Source: Elmis aenea
Taxonomy: Eukaryota; Arthropoda; Insecta; Coleoptera; Elmidae
Direction: 5' to 3'
DNA length: 64,000 bases
Assembly (NCBI GenBank): GCA_947652605.1
Contig: OX393583.1
Span: forward strand, 7,419,222-7,483,221
Shown here: in pieces, positions 34,641-45,287 of the stretch
Numbering within the stretch: position 1 is the stretch's first letter
How the letters are laid out: each line of letters begins with the position of its first letter
Notes under the pieces: model-generated
Databases searched by the model: none
What the model was told of the DNA's origin: nothing
Seen by the model: only the letters and a program-made list of their open reading frames with translations
Made by a program: the position numbers and the translations under genes

Positions 34641-35073
34641 GGAGTGTGTTAGCAGTCTTTGTTGGATCGTTTAAATAAAGAAATAAAGGAAAAACGACCA
34701 CACGGCGAAAAAGAAGATTTTGTTTCACCAAGACAACGCACCAGCTCACTCTTCTGCAAGTGTGACGCAAAATTGTTCGATTTATGCTACGAAGTCCTGT
34801 CACATTTCCCCTACTCTCCAGATTTGGTTGCCTCGGACTACTGTCTGTTTCCAAACATGAAAAAATGTCTGGCAGGAAAGAGATTTCCATCAAACGATGA
34901 GGTGATTGTCGAAACAACTGCCTCTTTTGATGTGTTGGACAAATCACACTATATGGACGGGATTAAAAAAAAACTTGAGCATCGATAGACTAAGTGTGTA
35001 GACCTCAAAGGAGACTATGCCGAAAAAATAATTGTTTTCTTCATTTTTGCACGGACTTACCGAACAACCCTCG
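34641..35073 (+). pseudogene. Mariner (DD34D) C-terminal half, family Y, with 3' terminal repeat
   Basis: Plus strand LDRLNKEIKEKRPH, then (one frame over) KILFHQDNAPAHSS, then back to LFDLCYEVLSHFPYSPDLVA, SDYCLFPNMKKCLAGKRF and DGIKKKLEHR. The second aspartate codon (34732) and third (34836) lie 104 nt apart, consistent with DD34D plus a one-base loss. It ends in GGACTTACCGAACAACCCTC+GTA, a normal mariner terminal repeat. The 5' half is missing and replaced by the opposite-strand family X piece. Confidence 0.82.
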
Positions 35074-35115
35074 TATGAAACTAACCGATCAGAGTTTGAA
35101 GCGGTAAATAATAAC

Positions 35116-35237
35116 CAGGGTGTGCGATACATCGCGAAGAACATTGAGATTCGCAAAACGAGTCCGTACATCTTTCCGCGATATCTCTATTCACAAATCA
35201 TATCGCAGACACAATAAATAAACGTATAAACACCCTG
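35116..35237. mobile_element. Short CAGGGTG-ended segment
   Basis: CAGGGTGTGCGATACATCGC at the left and AACACCCTG before TA at the right, 122 bp apart. ATCGCGAAGAAC / CGCGATATCTC hints at inner symmetry. The left TA is lost. It may be a deletion derivative. Confidence 0.4.
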
Positions 35238-35908
35238 TACTATGAACAGTGTGCTGTGTCTCATCGAGATTACCACGAGAGCAAACAAAATATCCCCGGA
35301 TCAATCTCGACGCAATAATTTTTGTTTATGTTTGCGATGTGAAGCGAATGCCCGCCCGATGGAATCGATTATATTTTAGTTTGTATTCCGGTGACCGTCG
35401 TACGCGAGAGGTTGGCAAACTTGATCAAGTTAGTATGCAGAACTGCGATGTGCTTATGTTTGAGTTATTTTATCGGAACCGCTGTTATCTCACCCCCCGA
35501 ACTATTCTATTATTTGATGTTACGAAACGGAGGCGACGGAAGGTAGCCACAGCCGGGCAGGTAGGGGCGGGGTTCGCCAAAATTAGGTATGCAGTAATAG
35601 TTTATGATCCGCGCCCGAGATAATCAATTTAAGTCGGAACTATTGTTCTTAATAAGGCGCCGCGGCAGGAATAATAATAAACGCGGGCCCAGAAAAAAAA
35701 CGACGAAATGTTTTGCTCCTGACGGAACGAAACACCGCAGGAATTTCTAAGGATCTCACACGTGGATGAATTCGCAAATATGTGTACCTCATATTTCTAA
35801 TAATTCGTTAGGAAACGCGTTGAAATTCGCGTGTGGAGAAAATGAAACAACACAGAACCCTTACAACAACAAAAAGCCATATCTATTACATTAAGGGGCC
35901 ATGTCAAT
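35238..35908. other. GC-richer unique island with a 124-residue open frame
   Basis: The frame at 35249-35623 is among the longest in the window. It shows no domain, signal peptide or homology I recognise, and no in-phase splice sites. Arginine-rich composition reflects local GC content. Treated as a chance frame in conserved-looking non-coding DNA. Confidence 0.35.
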
Positions 35909-35910
35909 TA

Positions 35911-36295
35911 CGAGGGTGAGTCAAAAATTATCCGCACTACGCTTATATTAAAACCTCTGTTGGCTGCACTGTAACAGTGGATTGTGGCAAAGCCTTTGCA
36001 ATTCGGCCATGGTTCTGCCTATAAAATAATCCACGACGTACTTGGGTTTCGAATAGTTGTGTGAGATGGGTTTCGAAACAAGTCACGGAAGAGCATAAGC
36101 AGAAGCGTTTGGCCATCTGCAAACAAAATTCGGACCGAAAAGGAAAGTGAAAGTATTTTAAACAAATCGTTATTGGTGACGAGATATTTATTCATCACTA
36201 CGAGCCTGAGAGTAAACGACCGATGGGAATGGATTAAAATGGAAACATCCTCAATCGTCGACCAAGAAAAAATTCAAAAGTCAACCATCAGCTAG
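35911..36295 (+). pseudogene. Mariner fragment, family Z, with 5' terminal repeat
   Basis: After TA, CGAGGGTGAGTCAAAAATTA is a mariner left terminal repeat. Decayed coding then follows: KIIHDVLGFR, a VCARW-like region, LAICKQNSDR and YLFITTSLRVNDRWEW, corresponding to GDETWIHHYEPESKRQSMEW with the first aspartate altered. Internally deleted between terminal repeat and HTH. Stops at about 36290 against family W in the opposite orientation. Confidence 0.65.
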
Positions 36296-37268
36296 AAGAC
36301 AGAGGGCATAACTTTTGCTCCCGAAAAAACGGTTTTCGCTTTCTTTGGTGCAGATTCCCCGCTTGCAACCCATTGTTTTGACTGTTTGCTTGGTCTCTGG
36401 CTGGCTGGTAGTGATGAATCCATGTTTCGTCCACTACTGTTACGAAACGACGTAAAAATTCCTCTGGATTCCTTTGAAACAGCTGTTCTTGCAACACCAC
36501 ACGTTGACGCTTTTAATCCAGTGTGAGCAATTGCGGCACCCATCTTGTGGATAGTTTTCTCATGTGTAAATGTTCATACAAAATATAAGCTAATACGCGG
36601 TCCTTTGAGACACTTACAGCGCTAGCAATGTCATGCACCTTCCATCTCCCATCATCCATCACCCTATCGTGGATTTTTTCAATAATTTCTGGAGTAGTGG
36701 CCTCAACTGGGCGTCCAGAACGTTAAGCGTCACTTGCGCTCATATGGCCACTACGAAAGTTGCTGAACCACGTAAACCAGGGGTCGGCAACGTGGCATTT
36801 TGAAAGTGCCCGCCACTAACGTAAAATAACTTGTAAACCCACCACTTTCCCAGTGACGCGCTCTTTGTCGCACTATTAGCTTGGAAAATAAATGAAAAGT
36901 GCCCTTTGTCATAGGTTAGCTATTCGGGGTGCCCTTCTTATCAAAAAGATTGCCGACCCCTGACGTAAACCGTTCTAATCGAAGGTGCAGACTCACCATA
37001 ATGTTTATCAAGCTTAGCTTTGGTTTCCTGAGCCATTATGCCTTTCAAAAAGTAATGTTTAACCACTACACGAAATTCTTTCTCATAAATTTTTCAGAAA
37101 TCACGGTACTCGAGCGATTCAAGTGAACGCCAAACACAAAGTATTAGACATATCTGACTGCAACTTAGTGTGTGATTCTCCAACAGATGACAGTAACTTA
37201 AAATAACCTCGTTACGTACCGGTGGCGCTTACTCTTTAACTTTGCACTAACTTATCGAACGGCCCTCG
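36296..37268 (-). pseudogene. Mariner transposase N-terminal half, family W
   Basis: The element begins with CGAGGGCCGTTCGATAAGTT (minus strand from 37268, flanked by TA). The protein, over several frames, runs KHYFLKGIMAQETKAKLDKH, YGESAPSIRTVY, W F.NFRSGHMSASDA, EATTPEIIEKIHDRV, DIASAVSVSKDRVLAYILYE, QRNPEEFLRRFVTV-DETWIH and SGESAPKKAKTVFS. These are both helix-turn-helix motifs and the first catalytic aspartate (DETWIH). It ends soon after at the junction with family Z, so the HDN and SPD blocks are missing. Split by the hAT MITE at 36778. Confidence 0.82.
36778..36962. mobile_element. hAT MITE (185 bp) inserted in a mariner
   Basis: CAGGGGTCGGCAA at the left and TTGCCGACCCCTG at the right, flanked by perfect 8-bp duplications ACGTAAAC at 36770-36777 and 36963-36970. 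CAGGG-type ends and an 8-bp duplication are diagnostic of hAT. Inner symmetry GAAAGTGCCCGCC / AAAGTGCCCTTT is partial. No coding content. Confidence 0.92.
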
Positions 37269-37270
37269 TA

Positions 37271-38249
37271 TATAAAATATTCATAAACGTTAGTTAAAAA
37301 GTTATTTGGAGCGAACCCGGTTACGTTTACAGCGCACATCCTTTTACAGAAGCTCCGTGGCGCATATCAGAGCCCGCTGCTGTATTATCCACGCGTTTTG
37401 GCAACTTTACTCATACATTACACATTTCCTCGAGAATTCACGTGGAAGGCCATGAAAAGATGATGAAGAATGGATCTTTATGCAAGGCGCAGCATTTCCA
37501 GTGACCCTTTGTAATTGAGTTTTTCCTTCGGACGCTAGATTGTTCAGCGAAGCTAAACTAGTAGAGCTGCCGGTAGGACTTTTATCTCACGAAATGTGGC
37601 CGAAGAAAGGGTTTTTAAAGCGAATTACCTAAACAACGGTTGATGACTGCATAGGAATTATGACAGAAGTAGGAAGCTCGTTGAGAGAAACGATACAGCG
37701 CCCAAGGTGGCGTATGACGAATATAAATTGCTTCTAGTAAACCAAAACAGTTAAAAAGGGCAGTTGATTATTTTTTCAACCTCTAAAACGAATTACTATC
37801 ATTGCAAACATTATTTATAAAAATTACAAATTTATTTCAGTTGTTTAAACCATACCCACATAACAAAAAGTGTCATCAATATTTTGGTTTTATACTGATG
37901 GCCTGATAAGACTTCGTTTTCAAAATATTAACATTAACATTTATACAAATTGGCAAAGATTCCATTGTAGCATCAATAATTTGTATATTAAGTGTGCAAA
38001 CATATATTTTGTGTTTGCGTAAAGCCGAGATAAATGCTGAAGATTAGATATTGGATAAATATTAAACTTACTATGAAGCAGACCAATAGGGGTCGCCGGT
38101 CCACCTCAGCGGTAATAAAGAAATAATACTATGAAGCTATGCAAAATTATTTTGCCTCAAAACCAAAATCTTTGTGTCATAAAGGCCTTAAAAAAAATAC
38201 AAAAAAAATTACTCGGCATTCAAGAATAAAGCAATTATTAATTATTATG
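37271..38249. other. Unique spacer
   Basis: 37310-37720 is GC-richer and non-repetitive; the rest is AT-rich. No gene recognised. Confidence 0.4.
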
Positions 38250-38390
38250 CTCACAAGGGAGGGTCACGATACGTTGTCGCTAGAATTTGATTAAGGCTGT
38301 ATTTATTGCATCAAGGACATCAAAACTAAATGTTTGCCAGAGTTACACGTGCCACTGGCCATTTCCTTCAGAAAAATAGGAGATAAGAGA
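38250..38390 (+). mobile_element. Half copy of the 465-1180 foldback MITE
   Basis: CTCACAAGGGAGGGTCACGA, then GTTGTCGCTAGAATTTGATT and CGTGCCACTGGCCAT follow one arm of the first element. The match fades after AAAAATAGGAGATAAG and no mirrored arm exists nearby. Confidence 0.75.
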
Positions 38391-38634
38391 TTCAACTTAC
38401 ATGAGTAAAGATTTTTCAAAAATTATAGATTATTTGCAATGCACGAGTTATATTTTGTCAGAAAATTTCCTTCACCTAACCTATCTGTCAAATTAAAATG
38501 TTGTTTAATTTAGATAAATTAAAGTATACCTACTACTTACTGCGATTGTTATTATTAATAGATCATTTATAACTAATTTTTAATTCAAGAGTTATATTTT
38601 AATAAAAATTAATGAACCAAATAGTATTTAGGTA

Positions 38635-39221
38635 CAGGGTGGTCCAAATTCGATGGGATTGCATGGGTATCCTGCTAAATACTCAAGATAGAGAAACGGT
38701 TAAATTACCAAAAATGTGCACTTTTTTTAGATGAACTCAGAACAGTTGTCAAATATATTCAATCATTTTCTGTTTTTCTTGATTTTTTTTTGTTTCCAAA
38801 GCCTACTTTTTGTTTTTCATCTTTAAAAAAATTGAAAAACCTTTGTAACTTGCGTATGATTGAAAATAAATACATCAACCCTTATATATTTGGAATGAGA
38901 AAAAAATAAGGAATTTAAATAGGTCATAGCCAACTATTGCTCCCATTTTTTAGTATAATCATATTAAGCATAAAAATATCTTAAAATAATCTCCATAAAT
39001 ATTTTCGATATTTAAAACAATAACCGAGATATGACACATTATTAATTTGACAAAAAAACACTTTTTATTCAATAGCTCGAAAACCGGAAATTATAGAATA
39101 TTTTTGAAAACGGTTCTGAGTTTGTCTCAAAAAACTGCACATTTTTGGTAATTTGGCCGTTTCTCTATCTTAAATATTAACCGAGATACCCATGCAATCC
39201 CATCGAATTTGGACCACCCTG
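38635..39221. mobile_element. CAGGGTGG family, copy 2 (587 bp)
   Basis: TA-flanked, CAGGGTGGTCCAAATTCGAT to ATCGAATTTGGACCACCCTG, a better preserved terminal pair than copy 1 at 13399. The interior runs parallel to copy 1, with TATATTTGGAATGAG and CTCGAAAACCGGAAAT in the same order. Non-coding. Confidence 0.88.
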
Positions 39222-39309
39222 TACATACATAATCTGTTATGTCAAATTTTACAAGTACTGTCAGAGTGGTGTGTCAGGGGTGTGGTTTAATCTATATTAA
39301 AGTAACGTT

Positions 39310-39785
39310 ATTGGTCGCCGACATCTGTCAAAAAATTATCAAGACCAAAATACCTTATTCCCTCTCCAAATTTATATTTTCCACCAATCAAAAACTCAGA
39401 TTTCTTAGAAACGACCAATAAACGCATGAAAATCTGTTAATTGCCAAAAGTAAATTATCAGTGTATGATTATGTTTATTGGCCGTTTAAAGGAAATCTGA
39501 GTTTGTTATTGGTCGAAAACGCAAATTTGACAGAAGGATCAACTCCTGGCAGAGGAATGTAAAATTATTACCGTGTAATATTGCTCCTATTGGTAGTCCC
39601 TAAAAGATTTATGATTAGTGATTGGTTGAAAACGCAAATTTGACAGGTGAATCAACATCTGACAAGGGGATGTAAATATTATTACCCTGTAATAATGCTC
39701 CTATTGGTAGTCTCTAGAAGATTTATGATTAGTGATTGGTTAAAAACGAAAATTTGAGAGGTGAAGGAAATTTTCAATAAATAGA
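39310..39785. repeat. 113-bp tandem repeat with adjoining hairpin
   Basis: Units starting ATTGGTCGAAAACGCAAATT at 39508, ATTGGTTGAAAACGCAAATT at 39621 and ATTGGTTAAAAACGAAAATT at 39735 give a period of 113-114 bp, with internal TGCTCCTATTGGTAGTC and AAGATTTATGATTAGTG. The third is partial. Upstream, ACTCAGATTTCTTAGAAACG (about 39395) is mirrored by GTTTAAAGGAAATCTGAGTT (about 39485-39505), a hairpin ending in GACCAATAAAC / GTTTATTGGCC, which is the same ATTGG word. Confidence 0.8.
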
Positions 39786-40989
39786 TACAATTAAAATTTT
39801 GAAACTGTGGCAATTGCCTTCGTACTAGCATTTAAACATCATTTACGTTGTGGAAAATACAGTTTGGATTTTAGCTCCTCGTGTACCTTTCCGATATTAA
39901 CGTTTCTTCGTACAACGTAATACCCAAATGTGCACAATCAAGACGGCTGCGTTTTATCTGGTTACACATTCTGGGGTATTTCGTGAGCGACAAATAAAAG
40001 AGATACATTAATGCGGTTAGGAATGTACGCAATTAGCGGAAGATAGGGCGCTCCGGTGCGGTATTCGAAAGACGATAACGCGAGATTTTAATCCTATTCT
40101 TGTTGTGTTTACAACGCGTTCGCGTGATATGCGGCAATATCTGAAAGACAAGGGAAGATCTTAGACGTTTCCTCAAATGTTCCGAAGCAATTATCTGCGT
40201 CGTATAGTTAAAATCGGGCTTTTGTTTCGGGATTGTTTTCGACGAGATACGGCAGCGGATTTACGACAGGCCTGCACATTTTACAGTCATTTTATATGGA
40301 ACGCCGTTAAATGGGTCGCAAAAGTGGCGTGTGTGAAGGCACGAATGCCAAATAAGGCAGGAATGTACTTGGAAAATTTTTAATCTGTGGAAAACCTGCG
40401 ATGTAGTTTGGTCAATATTTCTTACACTTTTGAAGGTGGGTTTTCGATGTGGTAATTGAATCTTTTCGTGTTCTCCGTTTATTTACTAGAAACATGAAGA
40501 ACACGTCAATTTTCTGCAATTAAACACTCTCAAAATTAAATTAAAATATACATTTTGTAATCGTGCAGTCACATATGGGCTGTAATATTGGTACATCAGT
40601 AAATTTTCACTTGCTCATATGTATTTGACAACAGCGAATATGAAAAAGTTGTGATTCCGGGAAAAAATTATAGTTCTTTCTGGGTGTAACCCTCTCTCTA
40701 TGGGCAATACAAATTTGAGATCTGCAACTAATAGATAATATTATTTTTCCAAACACATTTCTTTTTATTTGATGAACTGTCCTTAACACGTTAAGCGCCA
40801 CCATGTTAAAAAAAAACGTTTCTTGGCCACCATTTTTTTTTTTAAATTAAAGTTTCTAAATTGCCCTAATATAAAAAACTTTCACAAGATAATAATAACA
40901 TTTTAACCCGTTTTTAAACAAAAATTGAACTATATTCATTTGGATACAGGTGGCCCATGGGAAAGAAAATAGTGTTTCACCACTGTATC
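39786..40989. other. Unique spacer with GC-richer island
   Basis: 39850-40380 is GC-richer and unique; a 68-residue frame at 40177-40383 looks incidental. ACGTTAAGCGCCACCATGTT near 40789 resembles insect repeat ends but has no partner here. Confidence 0.4.
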
Positions 40990-40993
40990 TTAA

Positions 40994-41513
40994 CCCCTTA
41001 CTGCATGACTTTTTAAATTTTCAAATAAATTTTTTTGAATGTGTACAATATATTACAGAATGCTAAAAAAATGTTAAAAAAATTTTATTTTTATTTTAAG
41101 ACGAAATTTTTTACCTTTTATGTTTTTTTTTCTAATATGTAATACCATGCATATATACTACATACATAATTTTTATTCATAAAAATTAAATGATTTGGCA
41201 CAAAGGATTTAGACGTTATTATAGTAAAAAAAAATTACACGTCGAATTTATAATGTAAATAAATAAAATGCAATAACATAAATTTACCCAATTTGCATAA
41301 ATAGCGGTAGTAGGCGGGAAATGTTAAGCTCTTTGACGTTTTTTAATGTATATTTTCTGTAGTTCAACATAGATGGCGCAATTTTTCAAATATTACGCGT
41401 GAAACTGTACATTGTTAATATACTACACTGTAGATGGCGTTACTATATGAGAACTATGACTAATATCGCTTTATATGGTACGTATCATATCTGATACAAT
41501 ATGCGGTAAGGGG
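40994..41513. mobile_element. piggyBac-like MITE (520 bp) flanked by TTAA
   Basis: TTAA at 40990-40993 is followed by CCCCTTACTGCATGAC. The mirrored right end is CCCCTTACCGCATATT before TTAA at 41514-41517. TTAA duplications with CCC starts are the piggyBac signature. Terminal repeats are about 14 bp with one mismatch. No transposase. Confidence 0.8.
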
Positions 41514-41535
41514 TTAACGAATACAAATATATATA

Positions 41536-43401
41536 CAGGGTGATTGATTCAGTCCGGGACTTAAAAATATATGAAGAATGACATGGAGTATGGATCTGAA
41601 ATTTTGGTTATGACCATAATGGCATCTGATCTGTTTATTGAAAATATTTTCAAGATGGCGACACTTCCAGATATACCGGAAGTTGACGTCTACTTTCTTA
41701 TTTCAAATACATGGTCTATTTTTTATTGCGTTTTTGGATAAGAACGTTATTTTAGAGAGACTTGTATTAGCATTCTCCTTATCTAAGTGCAGTAATTTTT
41801 TAGATTTGTGGACTTTTTGAAAATTTTTTGATTTTCATCGTGATGCTTAATATTATCTACCGCCGCCATTTTTAAAGAGAAAACCCTCAAATTTAAAATA
41901 TGCATAAAAGAAACCTTGGAGTACATCCTGGAATTTTTGCAATCGATGCATTACTTACAGGGTGTCCAAAATTTAATTTTCTTTTAATACGACTTCGGAC
42001 CACTAAAACTCGTTTTTTTTTTAAATACATGCCCAAACTTGTTTTTCATTTTCTAATGCAAAATTACATGCTGCATCAATTTGTATTAGCGTTTTCTATA
42101 CCTATCTGCAACAATTTTTAAGTTATTAAGAATTTTGATAAAGTTGACAGAAATTGCAACATTTTTAAATAGTAAGCCTTGGAAATGACCACAAATGCCA
42201 TTATTAATAACTGTAAACCACTTTTATTGCGTTTGTTTAAAGTATCCATAAAAATGGAATATCAAGAGTATTCAAACACGGATATTTTGAATTTATTTTA
42301 TATTCACAGACAATATCACAACATTATTGAAAGTGCGAACGAATAGCTGTATATTTTTAAGGTAGCTTGTACAGAATTAGTAAGTATGTTAAACCCGAGT
42401 CTTGTGCTGCCAATCGAATTGACCGCTAAGGATGGTTAAGAAAATATCCCAGGATGTTTACTTCGTTAGTTTCATTAGTTGGCATACGCTTAGGTCGAAT
42501 ACCAGCAGATTCACTATTCTAAATTGAAAAAAAAAATAGATTCTATTATACAGAAATACAGTCAAATGAGTACACTCTCACTGAACACACGGCAAGTTCT
42601 TTCAATAACCTATTGTGACATTTTTCATTAACATAAAATTAGTTCAAATTTTCGTGTTTGAATCTTTGAATACTCTAGATTTTCCAGTTTTATGGATACT
42701 TCAAACAAACGCAATAAAAGTGGTTTACAGTTATCAATTATGGTATTTGTTGTTATTAATTTCCAAGGTTTACTAGTTAAAATGTTGCAATTTCTCTTAA
42801 CTTTATCAAAAATTCTTAATAACTAGAAAATTGTTGCAGATGGGTATAGGAAATACATATTGACGCAGCATGTAATTTTGCATTAGAAAATAAAAAAAAG
42901 TTTGGGCATTGTATTCGAAAAAAACGAGTTTTAGGGGTCTGAAGTATTAAAAGAAAATTAAATTTTGGACACCCTGTAAATAATGCATCGATTGCAAAAA
43001 TTCCAGGATATACTCCAAGATTTCTCCTAGACATGGTCTAAATTTAAGCGTTTTTTCTAGAAAAATGGCGGCGTTAGATAATATTAAGCATCGCGATGAA
43101 AATCAAAAAATTTTCAAAAAAGTCCAAAAATCTAAAAAATGACTGCACTTAGGTATAGGGAATGCTAATAAAAGTCCCTCTAAAATAAAGTTTTAAATCC
43201 AAATACGCAATAAAAAATAGTACATTGTATTTGAAATAAGAAAGTAGACGTCAACTTCCAGTATTTCCGGAAGTGCCGCCATATTGAAAATATTTTCAAT
43301 AAACAGATCAGATGCCATTATGGTCATAACCAAAATTTCAGATTCATACCCTATTTCATTCTTCATATATTTTTAAGTCCCGGTCTCAATCAATCACCCT
43401 G
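41536..43401. mobile_element. 1.87-kb palindromic foldback element with inner CAGGGTG pair
   Basis: TA-flanked ends CAGGGTGATTGATTCAGTCC and GGTCTCAATCAATCACCCTG. The arms mirror for about 800 bp (GGAAGTTGACGTCTACTTTC; GTACATCCTGGAATTTTTGC; TTTTATTGCGTTTGTTT), leaving a centre of about 300 bp near 42330-42600. In each arm lies a second TA-flanked terminus: CAGGGTGTCCAAAATTTAAT at 41958 and its mirror ending at 42976. The mirrored frames at 41900-42121 and 42816-43034 are the same arm sequence, not genes. Confidence 0.88.
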
Positions 43402-43403
43402 TA

Positions 43404-44998
43404 TACTATACTCGTACAAACTTGCACGTTACTAACTATTATAATTCGATGGTAGCAGGTAAAAAAATAATTAAATAGTCCCAGACATTCCAGCTTTATT
43501 TATTTGCAAAATTAGAAGTATGTTAACACTGACTTAATAATATTAAGCAAGATACCTCCACAAGCCCACAATATTCGAGCCACCCTGTACGACGCATCTG
43601 TTACATTCCAACATCGTTTTCATTTCGGGTTTTTTTTTTACGGACCAGGCCACTGGCGAATTTTGATATCGTTTGAAATTAGAATCGATCGGTTTGTTTT
43701 CTTACTTTTATAAAGATTTATTTGGACCATCCGCAGCATAGTTAGTGCCTTCACAAAACAATTATATAAATTTCAAGTTGTAACGACGTTCTGGACAGTT
43801 CTTATGGCCGACTAAATTAATGTTAGTCATTTTGAGGAAATATAATGGGTCACATAACTTTAACAAGCAAAAAGTGGGCGTGTGGGCGACCATTTTTCCG
43901 GGCCTATCAATAAATTTACAAGGAAAAATAAGCTTATTTTTCAGATCGGCAACAACACATTGTTTTGTCATAAGGTAATGGCGATTTTTTGAATATTGCA
44001 AGTATTTTGATTCAACTGCACTTTAGTTCTCGGTTATTTAACACAGATGAAATTTTCGGATACTCATTAAAAATGTTCTTGAAAAAAGTTACCAAGTAGT
44101 TTGGTTATAAAGAAATAAAAGGATTAATTTTAAATATGAGATATTCTTGCATATTCAGAAAAACCGTTTTTATTTAACACATGAATTTCATGGTTTAAAA
44201 ATAATGTTGTATGTTTCTTATAACTTAGTTAATTTTTGGTTATGTTTCTTTACATTTTTCTATCGTTGGCTAGCTGTGGTGGCACTTTACCTCCAGCTGA
44301 CTCCTTTTTCTTCTACTCTCTGCCTTACTTAATTTTTCATCCCATTTTAGCGCAAGTTCGTTCTTGGTTGGTTTGACCCCATCTTTTGTTTTATATCTTT
44401 TACTCCTAGGCTTTTTTAAATTTTATTATTGCTTGTTTCATCAATTAAACCACGTTTCGCCCACTGCCCTTCCTAGAATGTCGCGGTTACCTTCCGGAAC
44501 GTCTCGAGCGCGCTTTTTACAAAGCCGTAGCAGTGGTTAGTTTGTGAAATTATGCGCATATATTTAGACCCTACTGCTCACATTTGTACTTCGTTTATCC
44601 AATAGAAATCGGCGCCAACCACTTTTCGCGTATAAAATGTTTACCTGTCGCAGTATATTTTTTTGATGGTGTTAACGTTTCCACGGAACTGGCGACACGA
44701 GCAAAAATCGCATGTTTGGGGTTTCTAGATATTGGGAACGCAATAAAAGTAGGGGGAAACTGCCGTCTGTGGCAAGGGTGTCGTGATTACGAAAAATATC
44801 TTTCAATAACGAGTTGTAAGTGTTTACTTATCACGGTAGTTTGTCACCGGATGATACGGCAATATCGATATGTGAAGGATATATAATGTAACCAGTAGGC
44901 CGCGACAATGGCTTGTGCTTTTGCAGGCGCAGCGTCGTGATAAGTCAACGATATTTAATGGTTTTTTTTTTTGCTTGTCTAAAATAAACCAATACAGA
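43404..44998. other. Spacer with one solo element end and a GC-richer island
   Basis: ATTCGAGCCACCCTGTA near 43574-43590 is a solo right terminus of a CAGGGTGGCTCGAATATTGT type. About 44450-44940 is unique and GC-richer, with a 100-residue frame at 44584-44886 that matches nothing I know. Confidence 0.4.
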
Positions 44999-45287
44999 CA
45001 GGGTGAAAATAATCTACAGGCGTTGTGTGGGTAACTTTGTTATTATAAGAGTAGGTACATAGGCAGTTAAATTAGCAGAGCTGGGCAGAATTTCAAGACG
45101 AATTTAATGCCATTTTGACATTTGACCTACACAATCAACTTTTACGAAAAACATTCAAAAACTAAAAACAGCCGATTTTTTTAATGGTAAATAATTTCAT
45201 AACGTCAAGGTTATTTTTTGTTTGTTTGTCTAAACAGCCAACAAATGTAGGTACCTACTTTAAATATTTGCTAAAATTATTTTTAAA
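44999..45287 (+). mobile_element. Diverged left arm of the 52037 family, truncated by a LINE
   Basis: CAGGGTGAAAATAATCTACA, GTGTGGGTAACTTTGTTATT, GTTAAATTAGCAGAGCTGGG and CATTTTGACATTTGACCTAC align in order with the arm at 52037. The TA in front has been lost. The match ends where the LINE begins and the right arm does not resume after it. Confidence 0.65.

Noticed and set aside
35249..35623. 124-residue open frame
   Set aside because: Long for this window, but it lies in a GC-richer patch where stops are rarer, with no domain, signal or splice context.
39310..39785. CRISPR-like array
   Set aside because: The repeats are 113 bp units without distinct spacers, in eukaryotic DNA; this is a tandem repeat.
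41900..43034. Mirrored frames of about 72 residues starting MHKRNLGVHPG and MSRRNLGVYPG
   Set aside because: Same explanation: arms of the 41536-43401 palindrome.
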